DNA from: Microdochium bolleyi
Lineage: Eukaryota; Ascomycota; Sordariomycetes; Xylariales; Microdochiaceae
Direction of reading: 5' to 3'
Length of the DNA: 59,834 bases
Assembly: GCA_001566295.1 (NCBI GenBank)
Contig: KQ964294.1
Coordinates: 1-59,834 of the forward strand
A program made the translations under genes and the position numbers. Below are positions 1-10,780 of the stretch, piece by piece. Each line of letters begins with the position of its first letter. The stretch's first letter is position 1. The notes under the pieces are model-generated. The model had not been told where the DNA came from and did not search any database. It was given only the letters and a program-made list of their open reading frames with translations.

Positions 1-1127
1 CCACTCTCGTCAATTGAGTGACTGGTTCAAGTGATGTGTGAGAATGATACTTAGATTGATCGCTGAAGTACAAAGGTAAGGACTGTCTGTCTAGGAGATC
101 CTTCATGCTATATACCCTTTGTCCTTCATCGTGCCTGTCCTGAGATCTGTGGATATGTTGTGATCCCATGATCCAGGATCGTTGGATATGTTGTGATCCA
201 CATATCCGTCCTTGCCTGTTGCTGACATAATGAAAGTGCTTATGTAACCAGGGGTGTGCTGCCCCGCGTGCATGACCTGCCCTTGTCCCTGGCCCGATCT
301 TGCGACCTGTTGGTCGGGTTGTCACATTGACCACGGCGTGGGCGGATCAACCTAAAGCCGTCGCTCCGCAGGTATGATTAGCAAGTTTCGGACAAGCAGC
401 CCGCCGGAGGTAAGGAGGGTCTGCTTGCAAAGCCCGCATGGACGTGACTTCTTATCGAAGGCGGAAAGGTTGAGCAGATGGAGTTTCTCCATATCATAGG
501 CTTGCGGAGCAGTGCATTGATTTTGATGCAATTGGCGATCGCCCTCAGACTCGAAAGTGTGTTGCGACCTCTCACGGCCTATAACATCGACGGCGAAGTG
601 GGCGCGATTTCCGCCACGGCGACTTCCTGCGACGGACCACGGCAGGAAGCCAGGATTTAGCAGAGCGATCACGCCGCTCATCACGGGGGTCTCTCGATTA
701 GTCACGAGACTGTTCGGTATCTGTCGCGAGACTGGTCACGTCAGCAATATCTGATTACGTCTCTATAGCTGCCAAGAGACTAGTTGCGAGAGCTGTCGAG
801 GCGCAGGCTCTAACGATCACGAGGATTACGACGATTACGATTGAGGTTGTAATCAGGGAGTAGATTAGCTTAAAGGGCGCGACTGGCTGCCGCGCCGATT
901 AGATGGTCTTTCTGTAGAGAGATTGCACGAGTATGGGCCACGCTCTGAATGTCTTATCTTGCAGGGTCTACGTACAAGGGGCGCGTCTGCGAAGGGAGCG
1001 CCATGAAGGCGCTAAGCGACTTGAACCCGTCTGGTTGACGAAGGAAGGAAGTCGTGACAGGACGGGGACGCGTGTTTAGCCTGTCCGACCAGTCTCTATC
1101 AGTCCATATCACAACAACAGCAAGTCA
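1..1127. other. Intergenic, no supported gene
   Basis: No open frame here looks like a conserved protein. A 16-base direct repeat, ggatatgttgtgatcc, occurs at about 151-166 and again at about 183-198. The stretch from about 560 to 1120 is GC-richer than the rest, but shows no coding pattern I can defend. Confidence 0.5.
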
Positions 1128-2277
1128 ATGCGCAAACCTCTAAATCATCCTACAGCCAATAGTCGCACAGAAACCACCCTCAGCATGAGCGAGGAGCTAC
1201 CTGCGGATGAAATGGAGAGCCATCGGGGCCGCGCTGGCAAAGTCGGCCACAGATCCCCGGATTATGGTATCGTGCTTGCTGGCTGCTTCGCTGAAGCAGA
1301 AGAAGAATTAGAAGCTCGGGGCCCGGAAAGACCGTGTGCGACAGAGCGCCTTTACGCAAAGTCATGCGCTCTAACCCAGCAGATTTGCCAGTACCAAAGT
1401 TTTGGCGCATACCACCTATCCCAGCCGGGACGCACAAGTCGGCAATAACGACTGGGAGAACCTGAACATACAGGGACGCAACTGTGTTGCAAAATACAAG
1501 CAGCATTACTACCTTTTTGTCTGCGAAGAGCATGAACTGTTCTTCGACGGCGCGACACCTCTCGAATCCTTTTGTGCCCATTATCGCAGCGAACATAGCA
1601 AGGCGTTATGCTTAACAGATCTGGCGTAAGATCGTCACAGAATTGTCACGTGGTATAGCACACGCGTCCACGGGTGTAACGAGGAAGGGATGAAACAGCA
1701 TGTTTCCAGAACACCAGCCAACAACGCACAGGCTACCGAAGCCATTGCCCTGCAAACTGAAACGCTAGGGCAGACCTGTACAATGAAGGGTCTATCCGAT
1801 CATGTTTCTGGCTCCAATCGGGGTTTCCATGAGGTAGGTGAAGGCAATGGAACCCACAGCAATGCATGCAACACCGGGACAGGATTCGTCTCTACATGCC
1901 TCGATCAAGCTGACCAGGTCGTTCAGATACCTCAAACGAAGGCTATGTTGGCGAATGCAGCATCCACAGATAACTCTAGGCGGCCTATCAAACGTTCTTC
2001 CCAAAGACTGCCCGAAGCAGCTGTGCAGCAGCTGCTTGCCTCGTATGAAAACAATGGCAAGTGGCTGGCCGATGCTGAACGCAAAAACCTGGCCTCGAGC
2101 ACAGGCCTCAGCGAGAGTAAGTGAAACCAACCGATCACGTGGTCTCGTGTATACGGCTCGTTATTATAGTGCTGTGAGCTTCAGCTAACCGATTCCGCAC
2201 TAGACCAAATTCGCGGCTGGTTTTTTCGTGAAGTTGGCAAGGTCAAGAAGAAAGTTAGAGGGCCCTCCCAGATCTGA
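1128..2277 (+). CDS. Homeodomain-like (helix-turn-helix) protein, tentative 4-exon model
   Basis: The 3' half is the supported part. The open frame 1690-2116 continues after a normal intron (2117-2203, GTAAGT...CTAG) into 2204-2277. Across that junction the protein reads as a 60-residue homeodomain-like fold: helix 1 around LPEAAVQQLLASYE, helix 2 around DAERKNLASSTG, helix 3 around ENQIRGWFFREVGKVKKK. The invariant W-F pair and basic tail are present, but the usual Asn51 is Arg. Upstream, the frame beginning at ATG 1128 can be joined to 1425-1625 and 1659-2116 only by two very short putative introns (1391-1424, 34 nt; 1626-1658, 33 nt). Both keep the frame and the joined model is 331 aa. Introns this short are unusual, so they may instead mark a frameshift and a stop codon in a decaying gene. 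Residues 1430-1610 hold a Cys/His-rich segment (FVCEEH...HYRSEH) that could be a degenerate zinc finger. DNA binding is inferred from the fold only. Confidence 0.42.
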
Positions 2278-2343
2278 GATCTTTACAGTTAGAAGGAGTA
2301 TGCTCCTACTCGGTCCAGGTGTCGACTATAAGGTGCTGGTAGC

Positions 2344-2520
2344 ACCTAGGCAATCGCTCATGATAGCGACTTTTGCAACTCGGTCGCGGCTATTGTGATG
2401 TCTTGGCTCCCCACCGCCGTGTTGGAGGATGCTTCAGACAAAGTCGCTTCAATTGAATGGGACACGCGTGGGTCCCCTGTTTCGCTCGAGGACATGAGGA
2501 ACGCCTGCACCAACAAGTAG
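2344..2520 (+). other. Short coding-like open stretch of unknown identity
   Basis: From about 2344 to the TAG at 2518-2520 one frame stays open and encodes about 58 residues of ordinary composition (contains SWLPTAVLEDASDKV). It has no credible ATG at its beginning. It could be a last exon of the homeodomain-like gene or a relic of another gene. I do not recognise it. Confidence 0.2.
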
Positions 2521-2928
2521 CTCAAGCACTAAGCCTAATCGATAATTTATAGTATCGCCAGTGGCAGGAACTTGGTGATTGCTCTCTCCCTGCCAAAAGG
2601 AACCACCGGCGAAAGACCGTAATCTGTCTTGGTGGCTCTCCCAGTGGCCTGGTTTTCAGAGTGCAACCTCGTTCGAGAGTTGGTACTTTGCGGGCCGATC
2701 TCCCCTGCCATCGTGGGTCGTACGAAATCGATATTGCCGAACGCTATCCAGTTTGTAGTACGGATCATTGCCCAAACAAATATTAGGAGGTCACAAAGAC
2801 AATAATAGGTCACTAGGTCTTTAAGGACGCGTTTCTGCTTTGAATTTCCTCTTCACGGTCTATCTGGAGAGCGCACTGAGCCGTATCGCAACAAGCCTAC
2901 CTGTTCACCGCAACGACGTTACGTGTTG

Positions 2929-3936
2929 ATGATGATCCACAAAAGTCACTCTAAGGAGTCTCAATGCCCTCCACTACCATCCCAGCTTGACGCTAGCCGC
3001 TATGCTACGGCAGACCTCTCTCTCTCTATGACGACATGGTCCGACAGCAAAGAGGAAGTCCTTCGAGGCCCCTTTGACTATCTTTACTCACGCCCCGGCA
3101 AAGAGACGCGCAAACACATACTCAACGCCTTGAACAGGTGGCTCAATATCCCGCAGCAGAGCCTCGACATCATCACTAAAGTAGTGGATCTTTTGCATAC
3201 AGCTTCGTTGCTCGTGGACGATATTGAGGATGGCTCACAACTGCGAAGGGGTATGCCCGTGGCACACAGCATTTTCGGCACGGCGCAGACAATCAACTCT
3301 GCCAACTACATCTACTTTGTGGCCCTGAGCGAACTGCAGCGTCTCGATAACCACCGGGCCAACGATATTGTCCTATCAGAGCTGCTAAACCTCCACCGCG
3401 GCCAGGGCATGGATCTCTTCTGGAGAGACAATCTCGCTTGCCCTAGCGAAGATGACTACCTCGAGATGGTCAGTAACAAGACCGGGGGGCTCTTCCGCGT
3501 TGCTATCAAGCTCATGCAGGTCGAGTCTAATATCTCGGTTGACTGCGTGCCGCTCGTCGACCTTATAGGTCTCATCTTTCAGATCGGTGATGACTATAAG
3601 AACCTCGCCGACACCACCTATACGAAGAACAAAGGCTTTTGTGAAGATCTGACAGAGGGCAAATTTTCCTTCCCCATTATTCACAGTATTCAGTCCAACC
3701 ATTCCAACATGGAACTGCTGCACATCCTCAGACAGAAGACTACAGATATCGAGGTAAAGGGGTACGCTCTCGGTTGTATCAATAAGACGGGTAGTCTCCG
3801 CTATACTGAGGAGGTGCTTCGAGTGCTTGTCCAGCGTGCACGGAAATTGGCTCACAACCTTAATAAGGACTGCGCCGAGAATTCAGAGATATACGCGATT
3901 CTAGATAACATGGTAATTCAGGAAGAACACCATTAG
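2929..3936 (+). CDS. Geranylgeranyl diphosphate synthase (trans-prenyltransferase)
   Basis: A single intact open frame of 335 aa, starting at the first ATG. It carries the hallmarks of long-chain E-polyprenyl diphosphate synthases: first Asp-rich motif DDIED (residues 97-101) followed by the RRG element, a GQGMDLFWRD block (about 158-167), KTGGLFR (about 184-190), second Asp-rich motif GDDYKNLAD (about 220-228) and EDLTEGKFSFP (about 239-249). These bind the magnesium-diphosphate of the allylic substrate and IPP. The family condenses FPP with IPP to give C20 GGPP. Five residues before the first Asp motif are HTASL, with no bulky aromatic pair, which fits a C20 rather than C15 product. Fungal genomes often carry a second GGPP synthase inside diterpene or indole-diterpene clusters. 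There is no intron, and the next gene is more than 600 bases away. No terpene cyclase lies beside it here. The nearest is at 35.8 kb, so pathway membership is open; a partner gene could lie left of this window. Confidence 0.93.
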   Translation: MMIHKSHSKESQCPPLPSQLDASRYATADLSLSMTTWSDSKEEVLRGPFDYLYSRPGKETRKHILNALNRWLNIPQQSLDIITKVVDLLHTASLLVDDIEDGSQLRRGMPVAHSIFGTAQTINSANYIYFVALSELQRLDNHRANDIVLSELLNLHRGQGMDLFWRDNLACPSEDDYLEMVSNKTGGLFRVAIKLMQVESNISVDCVPLVDLIGLIFQIGDDYKNLADTTYTKNKGFCEDLTEGKFSFPIIHSIQSNHSNMELLHILRQKTTDIEVKGYALGCINKTGSLRYTEEVLRVLVQRARKLAHNLNKDCAENSEIYAILDNMVIQEEHH

Positions 3937-4608
3937 CTTAGCCAACTCGAGCACGCACTTTGCGACGCGTACGACTCAAAGCATAACAGGCTTTTAGAAG
4001 ACTTTCAATAGACTAGCGATTCGTCAATTGTTTCAGGACCACCCGGTGGATACTCTACCGGCGACCATGACAGATGCCAACGACGTTAGCCAGTCCCGGC
4101 AAGTGATACGGGAGGTTGAAAATGCCTATTCGAAAAGGAGCTAGTCGCCGCCAGTCTGATCAGACTGAGCACATCTGTTAGGCATGAGGGGGTCTGATAG
4201 TAGGGGAAACATCGGCAGAATCACTTCGGGAAATTCGTCTCTTTGGAACGTGCGAATACGCTGTCGTACGTGTCTCTGTCTGGTAAAGTGAAGTGCGGGT
4301 CATAAAGCGCTCTGAATACAGTAAGAACGACCCTGCATAATCGTGTTAAGACATCTCATCCTGTCATTCCGAGACCGAGAAGGATCGGCATGTAGGTCTC
4401 TGAAATGCCAACACTAGAGCACTAGAGCACTGGGATGCGGCCTGTCAAACCGAAGTAGCACGTTTGTTTGCACGCATGCCAATTACCTTCAGCCCAGGCA
4501 ATGCGGTGCTAGCCCGACTGGCGCCGTGAAAGATCGCCAGGGGGTTGCGTCGTTCGTTTGTGAATTGGCCGACTCAGTCTGTTTGGACTCGTAAGGGCAC
4601 TGGGGCGT
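3937..4608. other. Intergenic
   Basis: I see no gene. It holds a small tandem motif, two and a half copies of cactagag, near 4414-4430. Confidence 0.5.
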
Positions 4609-5364
4609 TTGTTTGTGGATGCGCAGTACAACATTGGCTCGATGATCGTACATCGACTGCTCTCTTCCTTCCCGCTTTTGCGAGGTTCTGTAGCTCTAGT
4701 AGAAATCAGCTCCGACGCATGTTACCTTTTGGCCCTTCTTACACAGCTTTATCCCGCTCGTTCAATTGACAGATCAGAAATCCCAGATAAGCACGCTATG
4801 GCCACACCCTGCAACCAAGAACCACTCGCAAGCGCAGTCATGAAGCGACCCCAATATCATATCGGGTTCCATGCCGGGTGCCAGAGCAGACGCCTAGACA
4901 TTACCGCAGACTCTACAATGACCTGGGGAGTCCTGTGGCAACTTGCACTCGAATCGACCTTGGGGTTCCGCAAAATAACTCTAGTCGATCTGGCCTTCCA
5001 TGACCCGGCTAGCAAAGCATGCCTGGGAACAACTGTGCGGCCTGTCCGCTATAATGAGACACCCGATTTCGAAGCAAGTGGAGAGTCCCTATTAGCTGAG
5101 CATATAGTGCCTGATCACTTTACTCGATCCGCGTCGATGATATACCTTGATGTTTACGAGTGCGGCCGAGGCACCGGATATCCGGCTCCTACCACCAACA
5201 CAGCCATGCTTCTAGATCTAGAACCAAGAGACTGGTATCCCGTGCGCAGCGCGCACTTCGAGGGAGGTTACTGTGTTGATTGCGAGTATGGAGATGGCAC
5301 TAAATCCAGCAGAGAAGCGGCAGAGGTGGATATGTCCGATGCGAATAGTGGACCGATGGGCTGA
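4609..5364 (+). CDS. Hypothetical protein
   Basis: An open frame of 251 codons whose first in-frame ATG is at 4642; a later ATG at 4798 is equally possible. The part from about 4840 (beginning KRPQYHIGFHAGC) has ordinary amino-acid composition without low-complexity runs, and I take it as probably coding. I recognise no domain. A strand-like segment YHIGFHAG...RLDITADS is followed by a mixed alpha/beta stretch and an acidic C-terminus. The next open frame (5457-5622) may be a further exon, but I could not find a splice pair that joins the two in frame. Confidence 0.35.
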   Translation: MFVDAQYNIGSMIVHRLLSSFPLLRGSVALVEISSDACYLLALLTQLYPARSIDRSEIPDKHAMATPCNQEPLASAVMKRPQYHIGFHAGCQSRRLDITADSTMTWGVLWQLALESTLGFRKITLVDLAFHDPASKACLGTTVRPVRYNETPDFEASGESLLAEHIVPDHFTRSASMIYLDVYECGRGTGYPAPTTNTAMLLDLEPRDWYPVRSAHFEGGYCVDCEYGDGTKSSREAAEVDMSDANSGPMG

Positions 5365-5456
5365 CAGTATACTCCAACAATTGAATTGACTGGTGATAAC
5401 CTAATATCACTTCGACGCGAATGAATGACTCCCAGATTTGCGTGTGTATTCTACAG

Positions 5457-5622
5457 TTCCTTGTGGACGAACCCTGCGGCAAGGGCGGTTGAGCCCAACA
5501 AGGGTATCAACGGCACTGGAACAGGGGTGTATCATGTCATCACCACCAATGGCGTCATTGCCATCTGCCCTGACATAGATGAAGCTAAGAGCGTTCTTCA
5601 AACGGTTCCCGACATCCTCTAG
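5457..5622 (+). CDS. Possible terminal exon, unknown product
   Basis: A short open stretch preceded by a plausible splice acceptor (ctacag, ending 5456) and closed by TAG at 5620-5622. It encodes about 54 residues including GTGTGVYHVITTNGV and a C-terminal helix DIDEAKSVLQTV. The composition looks like real protein. It lacks its own convincing start, so it is either the last exon of the preceding gene or a relic. Confidence 0.28.
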
Positions 5623-6055
5623 TCGCAAGCAGCATAGTAACGCTGCGAGCGCTTATGTTCCCTTGGTTCTACTGAACTGTTAAATCTGCAACGGCCCAAC
5701 TTTCAAAAGGGGCTACAAGCGGTACTAGTGCCTTATGAACTGCCTCCTGTAGCTACAGGTCGTGGACGAACAATACAGTGCATGGATTGCGTCGAAAGCT
5801 ACAGCCTAGTGAAAACAGAGCCCTGCTAAAATCTTGAGTGTCAAAACGCTCAACAATTCCAGGCAATAGTACAGTAGAGTACCATTAGGACCAAGGAAAG
5901 TTCCGTTATCACTAAGTGTTATTCTTCTCATCGAATCTGGAATAGCAATTTTATGTCAAGTTACTGACGTAAGTTTTGGAGACAATGATCTCACTGAAAT
6001 AGTTTTACTTCTATATATTTATCCTAGAAGTCGAGACTAAGGACTCACTAACAAG
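5623..6055. other. Intergenic, promoter side of the cyanovirin-N gene
   Basis: AT-rich DNA with no open frame of note. A tatatattta stretch at about 6012-6021 lies 35-45 bases upstream of the ATG at 6056 and is a possible TATA-like element. Confidence 0.35.
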
Positions 6056-6686
6056 ATGGTAAACTGGATCTTTCCGATTTTTTTAGTATTCAATCTTGCC
6101 TCTCTAGGGTACACGATTGGTGAAGAAGCCAGGGAAGGAAACAGTTTTGAATTATGTTCTAGTAAGTTCTCGATTTCTTGAGGTCTAGACCTTTCTACTT
6201 ACAAAAGCCATACTAGATTTCCGTGTGCATGGCAGTACTGCAAAAAACCCCAAGATGAAGTTTGGTAGTACAAAGGTTATTGGCGCAAACTGTCGGCGGT
6301 GGGCAGGGAACAATGAAACGACATATACGCATTTGGATCTGACGCCGTGCCTCTGGATGAATAGTGGATATTTGAACATATCCGATTCTACAGATATTTG
6401 TGGTGGTCACTTTTCTGATTCATGTCACGACTGTGAGATACAGGAAGGCCCGTCAGATAATTACTTCCTAGCTTGTTACTGTAAATGGAACAACGGATTA
6501 GTGCGGAGCTCTGTACCGCTTGGTAAGTCTAGCCACGCAGAGATGTCTTGAGTTATGATTAACATTTATTTAGTGGACTTTCTCGATTCGAGCCAGGGAC
6601 AATTATCATGCTCCAAGGGCGCCTGGGTCGGTGCCCGAGGACCAAACCCCGAGCCTTGCGCGATGGGAAACCACACAATAATTTAG
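6056..6686 (+). CDS. Secreted cyanovirin-N homology (CVNH) protein
   Basis: Three exons, 6056-6161, 6208-6522 and 6574-6686, joined by GTAAGT-starting introns of 46 and 51 nt, give a frame-consistent 177-aa protein. Residues 1-20 form a signal peptide (hydrophobic core IFPIFLVFNLASLG). The remainder fits the CVNH fold, a duplicated half-domain: the first half has VIGANCRRW...LDLTPCLWMNSGYL, then the linker GGHFSDSCHDCEI, and the second half has FLACYCKWNNG...SSVPLVDFLDSSQGQLSC. The paired cysteines sit at the expected places. CVNH proteins are small mannose-binding lectins in cyanobacteria, ferns and ascomycetes; the fungal physiological role is largely unknown. Secretion is inferred from the leader. 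The C-terminal extension after the domain (GAWVGARGPNPEPCAMG) is short and I do not recognise it. The first exon is too short to stand out as an open frame, so this gene is easily missed. Confidence 0.82.
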
Positions 6687-7886
6687 CTGCGAGCTTAACG
6701 ACAATCCCTCTCCGTAGAAGGCATTCTCACTATCATGGCAGAAAATAGCGGGGTGGCTGGGGTAGTCTTAGAAGTGCAAAAGAACGCTTGTCTGCATCAG
6801 TATTAAACTTTTACTGTAAATCTTATAGTTCCGTACGAGAAAGTCAGTTCGCTGGAGGCGAGATGGTGTTGAAACAATCAAGCAAAGGCCTGCTACTCAC
6901 AACTCCTCCTAGTTCACTAGCGAACTCTTACACGGTACTTAGTTCTTCTACATAGCCTCTAATAATATATTTGCTTCTCAACTGCTGTTACTTGCATGGT
7001 TAAATCGATGTAAAAATCTTCGGGTAACCACGTGGGTAGGAGCTCTCATTAGATTCAAGCATAGAACGATACCGAACCAGAATTATGACAGGAAAGAAGA
7101 TATTCTTATAAATATCATTAATGAAGCTTTTATAGCAAGACAATAGCCATGAGATTGATCCTCGAATACATGTATTTATAGATTGTTTCCTGCAGTTGAG
7201 CTCCTGGTTCTAGGTACTGGGGCCGGGCCAGATATTCCGTGGTCCCGGAGCCGTGTACACTTTCGATTAGAAGGTCGGTACACGGTTCCTAACTACTCTC
7301 TTCTGTCCTGGCCGATTAATACCTGAACTTTTATGCGTGAGCGAGGTGCTCGCTGTACAATCTATGGCGTCGACTCTGCGAGGCCTGTAGTACCAAAGGG
7401 CCAATACGCAATGCGTAAGTGTGCTGGTTGCGGTCACGATGCGAAGACTAGCATTTTACACTACCCGTTCCGTAGGACACGCGAAATCGAGGAGAAAAGC
7501 ATACGTAGTGTAGGTCTGATAGCAAAAAACAGTCCATGCCTGACAGGACGGAAGTAGACCGGTGCTGTTGCATATATCCTATGGCGCTTGAGGAATTCTT
7601 CTACGCATATTCCACGAGCCAACGGTTTCAACAGCACGCTACTTTTTGAGCCTTGATCAAGCGGCATGCAGGCTACGGACCCTGTCTTCCCAGAATTCTC
7701 TAGTGGTGATTATGCCATGCTCACAAGCCGTAGCATAACGATCTTGAAAGCATTTTGAGCAAATGTTGACATCACAGGAATCCGTGTCAGAAAAATGGTA
7801 AGGCATTGAGGATGGATATATAGGGATTGTTACAGCAGCAGGGGCTTTTCTAGTTCACAGTCAGACCGAAGACTTCGTATTAAAAC
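6687..7886. other. Intergenic
   Basis: No supported gene. A 74-codon open frame at 7333-7557 contains a CxxCG pair (RKCAGCGHD) but is isolated and of unconvincing composition. The rest is AT-rich. Confidence 0.4.
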
Positions 7887-8503
7887 ATGTCGGTCGAGCT
7901 TCAAAGACTCGCGGAGGGCATTAAATCATTTCTGGCACAGTCGGACTGTTACTCGCATCGCAACACATCTGACAGACTTATCAATGTGCTTCAAAGATGC
8001 CAGGATAAGTTGAGCGGCTCACCCTCCGCGATCCAGTCACTGGTACGACAAGAATGTACTAGTCAAGTCCAATGGCTGGAGGGGATGATGGTACTAGAAC
8101 GGGCTCGATCGCAGGATAGTTCTGGCTGGGGGGACGACAGAGAATTGGTATCGAGTTCTCTAGCTTCAACCAGCAGAAACGATCAGTTAGTGGACGAGGT
8201 TTGCGCGGGAGTCGATGCACTGGCTTACATACTGGAGGTGCCATCTCCATCCTCTGCCGAAGAAGTCTGGCACTTTGTGAAACATTCCACGCATCGCCAC
8301 CAGCATAATTCTGATGACGTAGAGGAGATCATGAGCGATGAAGAGATGTCTACTGAATCTGATAGCGAAGATGAGGCTCCAATCCCATTTATCAAAGGTC
8401 AAGGCTGCTATATGTAAGAGATCCAAGGTTCTAGGCCACGGGGTGCCTGACCACAGCCGTTAATTGCAGAACGAGGGCCCTTTCCCTTTCCCCGTTGGAC
8501 TAA
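7887..8503 (+). CDS. Small acidic hypothetical protein
   Basis: An ATG-initiated open frame of 176 codons ends at 8417. A good donor (GTAAGA at 8414) and acceptor (ttgcag ending 8469) give an alternative two-exon form, ending ITRALSLSPLD at 8503, of 187 aa. The N-terminal half is helical (LQRLAEGIKSFLAQ, DRLINVLQRCQDKL). The C-terminal third is strongly acidic and serine-rich (EEIMSDEEMSTESDSEDE), which resembles a disordered regulatory tail. I recognise no family. The next sizeable gene on the same strand, 2.3 kb downstream, is the SP-RING protein; no functional tie is visible. Confidence 0.45.
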
Positions 8504-10780
8504 TGGATTCAATTTCACGGCTCGGGAATGTTCCATAGATGATAGCGCGTTTCTTGACTGGAGAAATGCTGGATCCCAACGAAATGCTCATCGAAGGACT
8601 CTTGTTCGTTTGTCTGCCGATCCAACCCAAGATCACAGAGATGAGTCGCCCTCTTTATAATGATGAGCTGACCGCCTGCCTGGCTTGTAACGCTGATTTC
8701 CCTCAGTTGGCCACAGTCTTGTAGTCTATCCGGAGAGTGCGACAAACGGTAAAGTTATTATGAGTCCTGCAGCACGATAATGGCCACTTCCACGTCCGGC
8801 AGAAATTCACGTTGTTAAGGTGTGAGGGCTAGTCTTTTCAGGCTCTATGTTCCTTCTGTGCAGTCGAGTTACCATTCTTATCTCTGTAATCTGGACTGCT
8901 GGTTCAACTCAGCGCCGCACGCCTACGAGATAGCTTAAAACCCCCCACTAGGTCCTTCTTTTACCTTAGCGGGCTCTCTGACTGGCCCTGTAGAATATCC
9001 AGTATCGGAACATGTAGCTATTGAATGAAACGACTAGCACATATACACTGTACTTGCCAAGGCTGTCTTAGAAGTTAGTAACTGGGTCTGTTGATCTCAG
9101 GGCAGGCTTGAGGCTGTGCCCTGAGGAGGCGATCCTGCTCTGCGGGAGAATCTCGTCTGCGAAACTCCAGCCCCCTTCCCCACGAAACCGGCGGTATTAG
9201 CGTGGGCAGATCTCCCTTTTTCTTAGAAAAGCAGTGGACTGAGGCTCGTAAAAGTGACTTCTTGTATCAGAGATTAAAAGCTCGATCCTGGGCACTGAGA
9301 CTCCACCCCTACTTAGGAATGGCCGACAGGAGAGAGCCGTGTCATGACTGCTATAAATAGAAGCTCACATCTATCCGTACCAAACAGAATAAATGAAACA
9401 ATCCACCCGACGCCTCTCTTGTGATAATCGTTCCGTTTGATATCACCTGATATTGGAAGACTTCCCGCCGAAGTACCGCCTAACAGATTCTCATGGAATT
9501 CCTCATAGCCACTGAATATGAAATATCATGGTGGTCAGCGGGAGATTGATTCATGAGCGTCTGCCAGGACTTACTCTGTTGGTACTTGGCCAGCTGCGCC
9601 GACGTAATGTGTCCACTCGACAAAGATAAGGACTCGGGCTTGCTATCCTCGGTTGTTGTAACGCATTGCTGATCCAAGTCTTTCTTAATTCCGCACAAAG
9701 ATATGGACTGGAAGTTGGTATCGTGCACGTGGCTAATTGCCTTTCTAGACATGTAATTGCTCATGCGGGAGCAAAGGAAAGGCATGTCAAGTTGGGTGTA
9801 GCCGGAAAAGGCAAAAAGTGTGAAAGCTAAAGGTGGAATACGAAATTGTCCGGATGGGAAGCCTTTGAGATCTTGTTTATGTCTAGTGCTAATTCTAATA
9901 CGTAAGGGTGGAAGGAGCGCCACTTATATAGCCCGTCTCGAGCGGCAGTAGGACCAGGAGTAACCTATACCCTCTCGTGTTCTATGATGGCTGACAACAA
10001 GGGCCAGCGCGCATGGCTTGCTTGGGCGTGGAGGTAAGGAGCTGATCCTTGTCCACAACGCGGCTCACACGCGGCGTCCACCTTAAACTAATAGCCCAAG
10101 AATGAGACAGGACGAAGTGGCTAAGCCTTACTGGCAGTCACTTTTAGACAAAATTCCCGACTCCGACGTCAGATCCTAGCCAGTAGTTTCTGTAGGTCAA
10201 GAGGTGATTGCGAATGTCCCCACGTTGTGTCATGTTCCCTAGGCTGACGTTTTTGGCAGGATTAAGTGGTATTTGTTTTAGATGCAAAGAGGGCGCGTGG
10301 AGCAGGGGATGTTTGTGCAGCAGCCTTCGTGGCCAAGTCGACCTGCGAGACGCAGTCGTTCGAAGTGGAGAGGACAATTATAACGCCTCTCGGAGAGGCG
10401 AAAACATGGCTAGAATGACAGGACCTTGCAAGCCTTAGAGTACAGTACTGTACTGTACTGTACTGTTACACGGCGAGGATACCTGCATGGCATGAGGTGG
10501 GTGTTGTGGGGTTGCCATCAGTCCGGAGTTGGTTGAAACAAATATCGTAAACGACTTGTTGAAAGCGCTTTAGTTCAGAATATAATAGGAGATGAAAGCG
10601 AGATGCGACTAGCTCTTTGCCACTCTTCGCAGCGCGAAGCCGTTCTTCACCACAGCCCATGGTTCAGAGGCTTTGACATTTCCTGGAAAACTTGATGATC
10701 GAGGGTCAGGCACTCTTACACAGCGGTTATCTTGTTCATAACGCCTCTTGGCATGTCAATTCCACCGCGGAGCACGCGTT
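8504..10780. other. Intergenic, with a weak minus-strand open frame
   Basis: No well-supported gene. The minus-strand open frame 9480-9923 (147 codons, GTG-initiated) has an unremarkable sequence and no recognised domain. A pentanucleotide microsatellite is annotated separately at 10441-10466. Confidence 0.35.
10441..10466. repeat. (TACTG)n microsatellite
   Basis: About five copies of the pentamer tactg (tacagtactgtactg...), perfect except for the first unit, upstream of the SP-RING gene. Confidence 0.85.

Noticed and set aside
1..200. Telomeric or subtelomeric repeat at the left edge
   Set aside because: No TTAGGG-type repeats; only one 16-base direct repeat.
3385..3855. 156-codon minus-strand frame
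   Set aside because: Antisense shadow of the GGPP synthase.
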